NCBI GenBank assembly: GCA_017577365.1
Contig: PKRJ01000008.1
Coordinates: forward strand, 16,847-80,846
DNA length: 64,000 bases
Reading direction: 5' to 3'
Source of the DNA: Gammaproteobacteria bacterium
GTDB lineage: Bacteria > Pseudomonadota > Gammaproteobacteria > Steroidobacterales > Rariloculaceae
The position numbers were made by a program, and so were the translations under genes. Under the pieces are notes generated by a model. The model was not told the origin of the DNA and searched no databases. It worked only from the letters and a program-made list of their open reading frames with translations. Below, piece after piece: positions 42,884 through 51,205 of this stretch. Position 1 is the stretch's first letter. Each line of letters starts with the position of its first letter.

Positions 42884-44911
42884 TCAGCCGCCGAAATACC
42901 GCCGCGCGCGTCCCAACGCCATCAGCGGGAAGTAGTGACGATACATGTTGTAGTTCAACATGAATCCCCGCTGCAGCTCCGTGCCCTGCGCGATCCGCTC
43001 GCGCAGCGCCGCATCGCGGAAGTCGAGCTTCGCGCCGAAGCCGTAACCCGGGAAGCCGGTGCCCGTGTAGTACGGCTCGTCCCACGTGCCGTCGTCGCGC
43101 TGCGTCTCGGTCAAGTACTTGACCCCCGCACGGATCGCCGCGTCGTAGTCCCTCGAGCGGGTCGCGAGCAGCGCCATCAGCGCCCAGCTCGTCTGCGAGG
43201 CCGTGCTCGGACCGACGCCGCGGAGGCGGTCGTCCATGTACGACGCGCACGTCTCGCCCCAGCCGCCGTCCTCGTTCTGATGCGCGACGATCCAGTCCGC
43301 CGCCTTGCGGACGTACGGCTGCGTCATGTCTTCGCCGAGCGCGGCGAGCGCGGGCAGCACCGCACCCGTGCCGTAGATGTGATTCACGCCCCAGCGGCCG
43401 AACCAGCTGCCGTCTTCCTCCTGCTCCGAGCGCAAGAAACGGTACGCACGCTCGAGCGCGGGGTGACTGCGGTCGTAGCCGAGCAGCGAGAGCGCCTCGA
43501 CGACGTGCGCCGTGACGTCGGCCGACGGCGGATCGAGCACCTCGCCGAAATCGCAGAACGGAATCTTCGTGACGATCAGCTTGTCGTTGTCCTTGTCGAA
43601 CGCCGCCCAGCCGCCGTTGCTCGATTGCATCGCGAGCGTCCAGTTGACCGCGCGTCGAATCGCTTCCTGAATGCGCGGCTGCCGACGCAGCTTCTCCGGC
43701 AAACGCGCGAGCATGATCAGCGCGACCGCCGTATCGTCGAGATCGGGATAGTGCAGGTTCGCGCGCTCGAACGCCCAGCCGCTCGGCTCGTCGCAACGGA
43801 CCTTCTGCGACCAGTCGCCTTGGAAACGGATCTCGTTCTTCAGGCACCAGTCGAGCGCGCGCTGCATCGTCTCGTCGATCTCGCGCCCGCAGTCCTGCAT
43901 CGCGACGAGCGTGAGCAGCGTGTCCCAGACCGGCGACTCGCTCGCTTGGATGTGCAGCGTGCCGTCTCGCTCGAACGACCAATGCTCGTCGAGCGCGGCG
44001 AGGCCGCGCGCCATCACGGGATGCGTGAGCGGATAGCCCTCGTTGTGCAGCGCCATCAGGCTGTAGATCCACGGCGGTTGGATGCCGCCCCACGCGCCGT
44101 CCGCGTCCTGATGACGAACGATCCATTCGAGACACGCCTTGATCGCGGCCTCGCGTCCCGGCGTGAGCCCGATCCGCTGATACAGATGCATCATGCGGTC
44201 GGTCGCGAGGAACAGCCGCTTCAGCGAGAAGAACGGCACGTCGTGCGGCAGCCGATAGTGCATCCGCTCGCGGCCTTCGGGGAACAGCTCGTCGAGGCGG
44301 CGATCGGGCGGCAGCGGCTTCACCGGGCGGCGCGCGGACAGCACCGCGAGCGGGATCAGCGTCGCGCGTGCCCAGCTCGCGAAGTTGTAGATGTTGAACG
44401 GGAACCACTTCGGGTTCGCGATGACCTCGGGCGGCAGATTCGGCGTCTGGTCCCACGGCCATTCGCCGATCAACGCGAGCCAGTAGCGCGTGAACACGCG
44501 CACTTTGCGCAGTCCGCCGTGCGCGAAGATCCATTCGCGCGCGCGCACGAGCGGATCCGCGTCCGGCGGCATGCCGATCGAGCGCAGCGCCGCGTACGCT
44601 TCGACGGTGCTGTTGATATCGCCTTGCGGCGCGTCGTAGTAGTTCTCCCAGGAGCCGTCGGCCCGCTGCGCCTTCAGCAGCGTCGCGGCGATGTCCTGCA
44701 TGCGCGGGTGCTCGATGCCGAGGAAGTGCATCGCGAGCAGCCACTCCGCTTCCATCGTGTAGCTCGATTCGAGCATGCCGACCCAATAACCTTCGGGCTT
44801 CTGCTCGCGTTCGAGCCAGTCCATCGCCCGCGCGATCGCGTCGTCGAGACGAGAACGCTCGGGCAGGGTTTCCCTGACGTTGGCGGCCATTGTCACCTGA
44901 GGGTTCTGCAT
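42884..44911 (-). CDS. shc: Squalene-hopene cyclase
   Basis: 675 residues, standard for the family. The catalytic acid motif DxDD is in YPDLDDTAV. Repeated QW-type motifs (QRADGSWE, QDADGAWGG, SSNGGWAAFD, EQEEDGSWFGRWG, NEDGGWGETCASY) stabilise the alpha-barrels. It is a monotopic membrane enzyme that cyclises squalene to hopene or hopanol, so the organism probably makes hopanoids. No squalene-synthesis genes lie in the window. ATG 44911 is used; ATG 44890 is an alternative. Confidence 0.96.
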   Translation of the reverse strand: MQNPQVTMAANVRETLPERSRLDDAIARAMDWLEREQKPEGYWVGMLESSYTMEAEWLLAMHFLGIEHPRMQDIAATLLKAQRADGSWENYYDAPQGDINSTVEAYAALRSIGMPPDADPLVRAREWIFAHGGLRKVRVFTRYWLALIGEWPWDQTPNLPPEVIANPKWFPFNIYNFASWARATLIPLAVLSARRPVKPLPPDRRLDELFPEGRERMHYRLPHDVPFFSLKRLFLATDRMMHLYQRIGLTPGREAAIKACLEWIVRHQDADGAWGGIQPPWIYSLMALHNEGYPLTHPVMARGLAALDEHWSFERDGTLHIQASESPVWDTLLTLVAMQDCGREIDETMQRALDWCLKNEIRFQGDWSQKVRCDEPSGWAFERANLHYPDLDDTAVALIMLARLPEKLRRQPRIQEAIRRAVNWTLAMQSSNGGWAAFDKDNDKLIVTKIPFCDFGEVLDPPSADVTAHVVEALSLLGYDRSHPALERAYRFLRSEQEEDGSWFGRWGVNHIYGTGAVLPALAALGEDMTQPYVRKAADWIVAHQNEDGGWGETCASYMDDRLRGVGPSTASQTSWALMALLATRSRDYDAAIRAGVKYLTETQRDDGTWDEPYYTGTGFPGYGFGAKLDFRDAALRERIAQGTELQRGFMLNYNMYRHYFPLMALGRARRYFGG

Positions 44912-44956
44912 TTGGCCGGCGATTATCGCATACGATTATCGGCCGGGGGCAGCTAA

Positions 44957-45388
44957 GTGTCGAAAACGCAACGCGAAACCAGCAGTACCCGCGTGCCGTG
45001 TCGCGCCCGGCGACGCGCGCGCGGTCTCGCCGCGCTCGCTGTCGTCGTGCTTGCCGGCGGTTGCGCGCGCGTCGTGACGGTCGAGGGCGAGCGGCTCGGC
45101 ATCCGCTCCGAGGAGCTCAGGCGCTACGTCGAGACGGTCTTTCGCGAGCAGAATCGCGTCGCGACCGCGCTTGCGTTCGCGCTCGAGGATGCCGAGGATC
45201 CCGAGCGCATCGACGCGCTCGAAGCGGCGGAGGAAGACCTGCTCGCGGCTTGCTCCGGCTTGAACGCGATCGCGGCCGCGCGGCGCGACGGCGAGCGTCT
45301 TCGCAGGCTACAGGCGCTCTCGGCGGCGCGCGCCGCGCCCGAATGCGAGCGGGCGACCGCCGATGCCGAGAGCGTGCTCGCGCCTTAG
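44957..45388 (+). CDS. Small lipoprotein, function unknown
   Basis: 143 residues from GTG 44957. An Arg-rich n-region leads to a signal peptide with a good lipobox (VVLAGGCAR), so the mature protein starts near Cys36. The remainder is helical and charged (VETVFREQNRVATALAFAL), with two further cysteines. It diverges from squalene-hopene cyclase and overlaps the end of the cysteine synthase gene by four bases. No family recognised. Confidence 0.75.
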   Translation: MSKTQRETSSTRVPCRARRRARGLAALAVVVLAGGCARVVTVEGERLGIRSEELRRYVETVFREQNRVATALAFALEDAEDPERIDALEAAEEDLLAACSGLNAIAAARRDGERLRRLQALSAARAAPECERATADAESVLAP

Positions 45389-46428
45389 CGCTGCGCGAGC
45401 CAAGGCGGCGGCGGAAGGCCTTTCGACTCGAGGAACGCGGGATTGTAGAGCTTCGACTGATAACGCGAGCCCGAGTCGCACAGCACGGTGACGATCGTCT
45501 TTCCGGGACCGAGCTGTCTCGCGAGCCGAATCGCGCCCGCGACGTTGATGCCGCTCGAGCCGCCGAGCAGCAGGCCTTCCGTCTGCACGAGGTCGTAAAG
45601 GATCGGCAGCATCTCGCTGTCAGGAATCTGGAACGCGTCGTCGATCGGCGCGCCTTCGAGATTGCCGGTGATGCGGCCCTGGCCGATGCCTTCCGTGATC
45701 GAGCTGCCCTCGGACTTGAGCTCGCCGGTCTTGATCCAGCTGTAGATCGCGGCGCCCATCGGATCGGCCGCGGCGACGACGATGCTCGGATTCTTGTGCT
45801 TCAAGTACTCGCCGACGCCGGCGAGCGTGCCGCCGGTGCCGACCGCGCAAGTGAAGCCGTCTATGCGTCCGCCGGTCTGCTCCCAGATCTCGGGGCCGGT
45901 GCTCGCGATATGACCTTCGCGGTTCGCGAGATTGTCCCATTGGTTCGCGTAGAGCACGCCGTGCGGCTCGGTCTTCGCGAGCTCCTCGGCCGTGCGCCGC
46001 GCGATGTGCACGTAGTTGTTCGGATCGCGATACGGGACCGCGGGCACCTCGCGCAGCTCCGCGCCGCAGAGCCGAAGCGCGTCCTTCTTCTCCTGCGACT
46101 GCGTGTTCGGCATCAGGATCAGCGTGCGATAGCCTCGCGAATTGCCTACGAGCGCAAGGCCGATGCCGGTATTCCCGGCGGTGCCTTCGACGATCAGCCC
46201 GCCGCGCTCGATGACCTTGCGCTTCTCGGCGTCGAGCACGATGTATTTCGCGGCGCGATCCTTGACCGATCCTCCCGGATTGAGGAACTCGGCCTTGCCG
46301 AGAATCGTGCAGCCCGTCAGCTCGGAAGCCTTGCGCAGCTTGATCAGCGGCGTGTTGCCGACGGTGTCGACGAAATCCTCGCAGATGCCGCGCGCGCTCG
46401 AGCGTGGAAAACGATCGGAATTGCCCAT
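45385..46428 (-). CDS. Cysteine synthase family PLP enzyme
   Basis: 347 residues. The PLP lysine is in LNPGGSVKDRAAKYI, the substrate loop reads EGTAGNTGIGLA (TSGNTG in most CysK) and the phosphate loop GTGGTLAGVGEYL. The length exceeds E. coli CysK by about 25 residues, and the TAGNTG variant belongs to a subgroup that includes described cysteine desulfhydrases. It therefore either makes cysteine from O-acetylserine and sulfide or degrades it; sequence alone does not decide. Confidence 0.88.
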   Translation of the reverse strand: MGNSDRFPRSSARGICEDFVDTVGNTPLIKLRKASELTGCTILGKAEFLNPGGSVKDRAAKYIVLDAEKRKVIERGGLIVEGTAGNTGIGLALVGNSRGYRTLILMPNTQSQEKKDALRLCGAELREVPAVPYRDPNNYVHIARRTAEELAKTEPHGVLYANQWDNLANREGHIASTGPEIWEQTGGRIDGFTCAVGTGGTLAGVGEYLKHKNPSIVVAAADPMGAAIYSWIKTGELKSEGSSITEGIGQGRITGNLEGAPIDDAFQIPDSEMLPILYDLVQTEGLLLGGSSGINVAGAIRLARQLGPGKTIVTVLCDSGSRYQSKLYNPAFLESKGLPPPPWLAQR

Positions 46429-46565
46429 GCCAGTCCCTTCATCGTTCGCGCGGCCTCACGCCGACGCGACGTCGATCGCACGCCCCGTGCGCGGGCGGCG
46501 AGATTGAAGAACGAGCGCGTATTGTACACTCCGGCCGTGCCGCCGGATTCCGGCCGGAGCTGTCG

Positions 46566-48173
46566 ATGAAAACCCCACAGCGCACGCGATACGACGCCGC
46601 GATCGTCGGCGGCGGTCATAACGGTCTCGTCTGCGCCGCGTATCTCGCCCGCGCGGGTCTTCGCGTCGTCGTGCTCGAGCGTCATGCGCAGGTCGGGGGA
46701 GCCGCCGTGACCGAGGAGTTCCATCCGGGATTCCGCAACTCGATGGCGAGCTACACGGTGAGCCTGCTCGAGCAGCGCGTCATCGACGACCTCGAGCTCG
46801 AGAAGCACGGCCTCGAGCTCTTGCCGCGGCCGCTCGCGAACTTCGTGCCGGCGCTGAACGGGCCGGGTCTCGCGATGCACCGCGACATCGCGCGGATGCA
46901 GGCGTCGATCGCGGAGCATTCGACGCGCGACGCCGAGCGCTGGCCGCGTTTCGTCGACGAGCTCGGACGCGTCACGAAGCTCGCTCGCTCGCTGATGCTC
47001 GAGGCGCCCGTCGATCCGACGGCGGGGCCGCGAGAATGGCTGCGTGCCGCGGCGCGCGTGCCGCGGCTCGCCGCGCTCGGGCGAAAGGGTTTCGCGACGC
47101 TGTGGGACCTGCTCGCGGGCAGCGCGGGAGATTGGCTCGATCGTCATTTCGAGCTCGACGCGCTCAAGGGCGGGCTCGGCTTCGACGCGATCGTCGGTCA
47201 TTTCGCGAGCCCCTATCATCCGGGCTCGGGCTACCTGCTGCTGCATCATTCGCTCGGCGCGATCAAACGCCTCGAAGGCGCATGGGGACACGCGCGCGGC
47301 GGGATGGGCGCGATCTCGAACGCGCTCGCCGCGGCGGCGAAGGCGCGGGGCGTCGAGATCCGCTGCGACAGCGAGGTCTCGCGGATCCATGCGGCGGCGG
47401 ACGGGCTCGAGGTCGAGACGTCGACCGGGACCGTGCATGCGCGTGCGGTGGCCGCGTCGATCCATCCGCAGCTCTTGTTCGAGCGGCTCTTGTCGTCGTA
47501 TCCGCTCCCCGAGGCGTTCCGCGAGCGGATTCGCCGCTGGCGCAGCGAGTCGGCGAGCTTTCGCGCGAACGTCGCGCTCGCCGAGCTTCCCGATTTCGCG
47601 TGCCGTCCGGGACGTACCGTCGCCGAGCATCATACGGCGGGTATCCTGATCACCCCGTCGCTCGGCTATCTCGATGCCGCGTACGTCGATGCGCTGCGCG
47701 ACGGCGTGTCGGCCGAGCCCGTCGTCGAGATCCTGATCCCGTCGACGATCGACTCGTCGCTCGCGCCGAAGGGCATGCACGTGGCGAGCCTGTTCTGCCA
47801 GCACTTTCGACGCCATTTGCCGAACGGCGCATCGTGGGCCGACGCGAAGCAGGCCGCGCTCGATCGGATCATCGATACCGTCGACCGTTATGCGCCGAAT
47901 TTCCGCCGCTCGATCATCGCCGCGCAGGCCTATACGCCCGAGGAGCTCGAGTCGCGCTTCGGTCTCGTCGGCGGCGACATCTTTCACGGCGCGCTGGCGC
48001 TCGATCAGCTTTACTGGGCGCGGCCCGCGTGGGGATCGTCGCAGTACCGCACGCCCGTCCCCGGCGTCTATCTCTGCGGCTCGGGGGCACATCCGGGCGG
48101 CGGCGTCAGCGGCGCGCCGGGCCATAACGCCGCGCGCGCGATCCTTCGCGACCTGCGCGTGCGCCGGAAATAG
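46566..48173 (+). CDS. FAD-dependent oxidoreductase (PYROXD2/phytoene-desaturase-like)
   Basis: 535 residues from ATG 46566 with GGAG upstream. The N-terminal dinucleotide motif is AIVGGGHNGLVCAAYLARAG, followed by VLERHAQVGGAAVTEEFHPGF, and the C-terminal FAD motif is GVYLCGSGAHPGGGVSGAPG. It belongs to the amine-oxidase/phytoene-desaturase superfamily, nearest to PYROXD2-like proteins, whose bacterial substrates are mostly unknown. No carotenoid genes lie nearby. Confidence 0.9.
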   Translation: MKTPQRTRYDAAIVGGGHNGLVCAAYLARAGLRVVVLERHAQVGGAAVTEEFHPGFRNSMASYTVSLLEQRVIDDLELEKHGLELLPRPLANFVPALNGPGLAMHRDIARMQASIAEHSTRDAERWPRFVDELGRVTKLARSLMLEAPVDPTAGPREWLRAAARVPRLAALGRKGFATLWDLLAGSAGDWLDRHFELDALKGGLGFDAIVGHFASPYHPGSGYLLLHHSLGAIKRLEGAWGHARGGMGAISNALAAAAKARGVEIRCDSEVSRIHAAADGLEVETSTGTVHARAVAASIHPQLLFERLLSSYPLPEAFRERIRRWRSESASFRANVALAELPDFACRPGRTVAEHHTAGILITPSLGYLDAAYVDALRDGVSAEPVVEILIPSTIDSSLAPKGMHVASLFCQHFRRHLPNGASWADAKQAALDRIIDTVDRYAPNFRRSIIAAQAYTPEELESRFGLVGGDIFHGALALDQLYWARPAWGSSQYRTPVPGVYLCGSGAHPGGGVSGAPGHNAARAILRDLRVRRK

Positions 48174-48199
48174 CTCGAAGAGAAGGCCGACGAAGAGGC

Positions 48200-49210
48200 G
48201 TGACTCGTCCGCCGAGCATGAGCTTGGAGTCGCTCCGCGTGAAACGCACGCTCGCCGCCGCGCTCGTCACCGCGCTCGCCGCCGGCGCCGTAGCCTGGTG
48301 GGTGAAGGGCGACCTGGAGATGGCCTGGCTCTTGTGGATGCCGGTCCTTCCCGCCGCCGGTGCCGTGATCGGCCTCGTCGCGGCGCTCGCTCTTCGCGCC
48401 CCGATCCATGTCTCGGCGACCGTGATCGGGCCTACCGCCGGCGTGCTGGCGCTCTGGGCCGCGATCGCGACGCCCCACGCATGGGATGCGCCGGGCCGCG
48501 CGAGCGCCGAGCGCACCGCGGCGTCGCTCGCCGCCGATGTCGCGCGCATCGAAGCGCTCGCCCGAGAGCGCCTCGACGCCGGCGTCGACGTCGCGGGAGC
48601 GCGTCCCGACGTCCGCGGAGGGCGAGTCCGCAAGGAATCGATGCGCTTCTTCCCGATGCACGATCCATTGGTCGCCGAGCTTCGCGTCGACTTCGCGCTC
48701 GGCCCTGCAAGCGGGCTCGTGCTCCGCGTCGAAGGCGACTCGCTCGGCGCCGAGCCGGCGGCCCTCGATGCGGCCCGCGCCGCGCCCTGGCGCATCGGCG
48801 ACGCCGCCCTTCGGCGTCGTTTCGATGCACGCGCTCTACGTCTTGGCACCGGCGGTGCCTCGGCATGGGCACCGGGCACGGTGCTCCCCCTTCGCATCGA
48901 GCGCGCCGCCGATGACTGGACGCTGCTCGTCGTTCGCGTCGGCGGACCGGACGGGCTCGCGGTCGTGCGGGAAATTCCTCGCGACGAGAGCCGCGCGGCC
49001 CTCGCCGAGGCCGCCGCGCGCGCCGGCCGCGAGGTGCGCGACGTCGTCATCTACTTCACCGAGCGCTACGGCGGCGTCACGTTCGAGCCCGGCGCGACGT
49101 TCGATTTCATCGGGCTCCCCGTCGACGGGGGCGGCCCTCTCCGTCTCGTGGCCCGTTTCGAGGGCGGCGAGTACGTCTACGAGACGTCGAGCGGGTCCGA
49201 GGATCGGTGA
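48200..49210 (+). CDS. Membrane protein of unknown function
   Basis: 336 residues from GTG 48200; ATG 48218 is an alternative. Three hydrophobic segments lie in the first 95 residues (LAAALVTALAAGAVAWW, LLWMPVLPAAGAVIGLVAAL, ATVIGPTAGVLALWAAI). A soluble domain of about 240 residues follows, ending FEGGEYVYETSSGSEDR. No motif recognised. It is followed by a strong intrinsic terminator. Confidence 0.7.
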   Translation: MTRPPSMSLESLRVKRTLAAALVTALAAGAVAWWVKGDLEMAWLLWMPVLPAAGAVIGLVAALALRAPIHVSATVIGPTAGVLALWAAIATPHAWDAPGRASAERTAASLAADVARIEALARERLDAGVDVAGARPDVRGGRVRKESMRFFPMHDPLVAELRVDFALGPASGLVLRVEGDSLGAEPAALDAARAAPWRIGDAALRRRFDARALRLGTGGASAWAPGTVLPLRIERAADDWTLLVVRVGGPDGLAVVREIPRDESRAALAEAAARAGREVRDVVIYFTERYGGVTFEPGATFDFIGLPVDGGGPLRLVARFEGGEYVYETSSGSEDR

Positions 49211-49258
49211 TTCCCAGCAGGGGTCGGCTGGTGCTCCGACCCCCGCCGGGAACCTTTT
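49211..49258 (+). terminator. Rho-independent terminator
   Basis: TTCCC (49211-49215) and GGGGTCGG (49220-49227) pair with CCGACCCC (49236-49243) and GGGAA (49248-49252), with small internal loops, followed by CCTTTTCT. It sits right after the stop at 49210 and ends that transcription unit. Confidence 0.8.
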
Positions 49259-49271
49259 CTCTTCGTGGCCG

Positions 49272-49718
49272 TTATTCGATGACGGTGACCGTGATCTTTT
49301 CCGAGATCACCGGCGGGTCGTGCGGGATGTGCAAGTGATCGCCGAGCACGAGCTGCAGCGTGTGCTGGCCGGGCGGCAGCTCCAGCTCGGTTTCGGTCTG
49401 GCCCAGACCGAAGTGACGAACCTGATCGGTCGTCGGCAGCGGCAGCGTCAACGGCGGCAGCTCGTCGACGTCGATCAGCAGGTGGTGGTGACCGGTCTTG
49501 TCGAATTGCACGCCGGCCGGCGCGATGCCCATCCCGCGCAAGCCGAATCGCACGGTGAACGGCGACTTGACCTCGGCGCCGTTCTCGGGGCTCAGGAAAT
49601 AGACCTCGGCGCCTTCGGGCGCCGGCGTTCGGGGCATCGCCGCATCCGGTGCCTGGGCGAGCGTGAGAGCCGGCAACAGCGATAGAAGCACGCTGGATAT
49701 CGGTGGTATCGTTCTCAT
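49272..49718 (-). CDS. DUF4399 periplasmic protein
   Basis: 148 residues from ATG 49718, with AAGGG six bases upstream. A signal peptide (SSVLLSLLPALTLAQA) is followed by a single domain with VYFLSPENGAEVKSPFTVRFGLRGM, KTGHHHLLIDVDELP and PPGQHTLQLVLGDH. This His-rich pattern is the DUF4399 family, small exported proteins with no proven role, possibly metal-binding. It is monocistronic and diverges from the lipoprotein gene at 49968. Confidence 0.88.
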   Translation of the reverse strand: MRTIPPISSVLLSLLPALTLAQAPDAAMPRTPAPEGAEVYFLSPENGAEVKSPFTVRFGLRGMGIAPAGVQFDKTGHHHLLIDVDELPPLTLPLPTTDQVRHFGLGQTETELELPPGQHTLQLVLGDHLHIPHDPPVISEKITVTVIE

Positions 49719-49967
49719 GACGTACCCTTGCTGCTTTCCTAAGAGCTGGCGAGTGACCGTCACAGCCTGCGAAATGCGGCGGATGAAAGTCAACGCTTCG
49801 CGCAGTTTGTGCCACGTGCCCGGCGACTCGCGATGCTTTCGCGGATCTTCGGCCGCGGTCGATCGGCCCTCGCATCGGCTGAACTTCCTGGACGCGCAGG
49901 GTCACTAATATTCGTGGCCGAGACGATCGCTGACGTCGCGGCCTCTCGACACCGCCCGAGGTGCGCT

Positions 49968-51161
49968 ATGCGTAGCAAGTGGATCCAGCTGATTCTGGTC
50001 GCCGGCAGCGCCGCGGGTCTCGCCGCGTGCGCCAGCCAGTCGTCGATGTCCGGGCCGCAAAGCGGGATGCCGAGCGGCGGAATGCCTTCGCCGTCATCGG
50101 GCATGCCCTCGCCGAGCGGAGGCATGCCATCGCCGAGCGGCGGCATGCCGTCGCCCTCGTCCGGCATGCCCTCGCCGTCGTCCGGCATGCCGTCTCCGTC
50201 GGCAGGGATTCCGTCGCCTTCGTCCGGCCAGCCGTCGCCCGGCGGTCTGCCGTCCCCGTCGTCGGGAACGCCGTCGCCGTCGCCCGGGGCGTCCCTGCCT
50301 CCGTCGGGACAGAGCGGCGGCGGCTCGGAGTCGGGGGCGCAAACGGCGGGAACCCAAGGTAGCCAGGGCGGCCAGGCCGGCGCCCAGGGCGGCCAGGACG
50401 GTTCGCAAGGCGACGGACGCACCGCCGGCACCCAGTCCGGAAGCGAAGGCGCCGAGCAGGGCGGTCTGGGCGGTTTCGAGGGTGCCCAGCAAGGTGGCGA
50501 CGGGCGCACCGCGGGTTCCCGGTCCGGTAGCGAAGGCGCCGAGCAAGGCGGTCTCGGCGGCATCGCGGGTAACGAGCAAGGCGGCGACGGCCGCACGGCC
50601 GGGGCCGGAAGCCGAAACGGGTCGGAAACGCAGGGTGACGGGCTCGGCGGCGATCAGACCGGACAGCAGGGCGGCATGGCGGGCACGCGCGAGAGCGGCT
50701 CGGGCGGTTGGCCCGACGAGAGCGGGGCCGGGGCAGGACGGGCCGCGGAAGACGAGTTCGAGCGCTCGCTCGGCGATTTCGACAAGGTCATGGAGGCCGA
50801 GCGCGAGGCGATCGCCCGAACCGGCGGCGGCCCGGCGGCCGACGAGGTCTTCCGCGAGGCGGGCCGAACCGATACCGGAGGCACGGCGGGTACCGCAGGC
50901 CGTGACGGCGGCGGCAACGTCGCGACGTCCGAGGCCGGCGGCTCGACCGGCGCGTCCGTCGAGCGCGGCCAGGGCGGAGGCCCGGCGGTCGCGCGCACGC
51001 CTCCGCCCGAGGATGCGGCGCCGACGGTTCCGGGATGCGAGGACACGGACAAGGTCGCGCGGCAGCTGTGCGAGGCGGCTACCAAGGAGGAAGATCCCTT
51101 CTTGCGTGCCGCTCTTTGGGACGAGTACAACGAGTACAAGAAGATCATAGCGAGGCAGTAG
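49968..51161 (+). CDS. Repeat-rich lipoprotein
   Basis: 397 residues from ATG 49968 with GAGG upstream. The lipobox is GLAACAS (Cys21). Residues about 33-115 are a Pro/Ser repeat built on GMPSPSS/G. Residues about 149-236 are three 29-residue Gly-rich repeats starting DGRTAG. The C-terminal part is non-repetitive, with DEFERSLGDFDKVMEAERE and a final helix containing two cysteines (GCEDTDKVARQLCEAATKEEDP). The repeats suggest a flexible stalk that spaces the C-terminal domain from the outer membrane. It precedes the envelope-system genes by 44 bp; membership is likely but not proven. Confidence 0.8.
   Translation: MRSKWIQLILVAGSAAGLAACASQSSMSGPQSGMPSGGMPSPSSGMPSPSGGMPSPSGGMPSPSSGMPSPSSGMPSPSAGIPSPSSGQPSPGGLPSPSSGTPSPSPGASLPPSGQSGGGSESGAQTAGTQGSQGGQAGAQGGQDGSQGDGRTAGTQSGSEGAEQGGLGGFEGAQQGGDGRTAGSRSGSEGAEQGGLGGIAGNEQGGDGRTAGAGSRNGSETQGDGLGGDQTGQQGGMAGTRESGSGGWPDESGAGAGRAAEDEFERSLGDFDKVMEAEREAIARTGGGPAADEVFREAGRTDTGGTAGTAGRDGGGNVATSEAGGSTGASVERGQGGGPAVARTPPPEDAAPTVPGCEDTDKVARQLCEAATKEEDPFLRAALWDEYNEYKKIIARQ
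50064..50310 (+). repeat. Tandem 21-bp coding repeat (GMPSPS unit)
   Basis: About ten in-frame copies of a 21-bp unit encoding GMPSPSS or GMPSPSG, becoming degenerate downstream (GIPSPSS, GQPSPGG, GLPSPSS, GTPSPSP). Because the unit is a multiple of three, copy-number change would alter stalk length without a frameshift. Confidence 0.85.
50412..50675 (+). repeat. Tandem 87-bp coding repeat, three copies
   Basis: Units begin at 50412, 50499 and 50586 and encode DGRTAG followed by SGSEGAEQGGLGG and a short variable end. The first two units are very similar; the third is diverged and three bases longer. It lies in the lipoprotein gene at 49968. Confidence 0.8.
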
Positions 51162-51205
51162 CGGTCGGCTTGCGTGTCCGGCCGCTCTAGCGGCGGGAGC
51201 AGTCC

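Noticed and set aside
42804..44786. 660-residue open frame on the same strand as squalene-hopene cyclase
   Set aside because: Its low-complexity Arg/Ala content and full overlap with a well-supported enzyme mark it as a shadow.
44890..46569. 559-residue plus-strand frame over the cysteine synthase gene
   Set aside because: It is antisense to a protein with an intact PLP site and shows no domain pattern of its own.
50064..50675. Repeat arrays considered as a CRISPR
   Set aside because: The repeats are contiguous coding units without unique spacers, and no cas genes are present.
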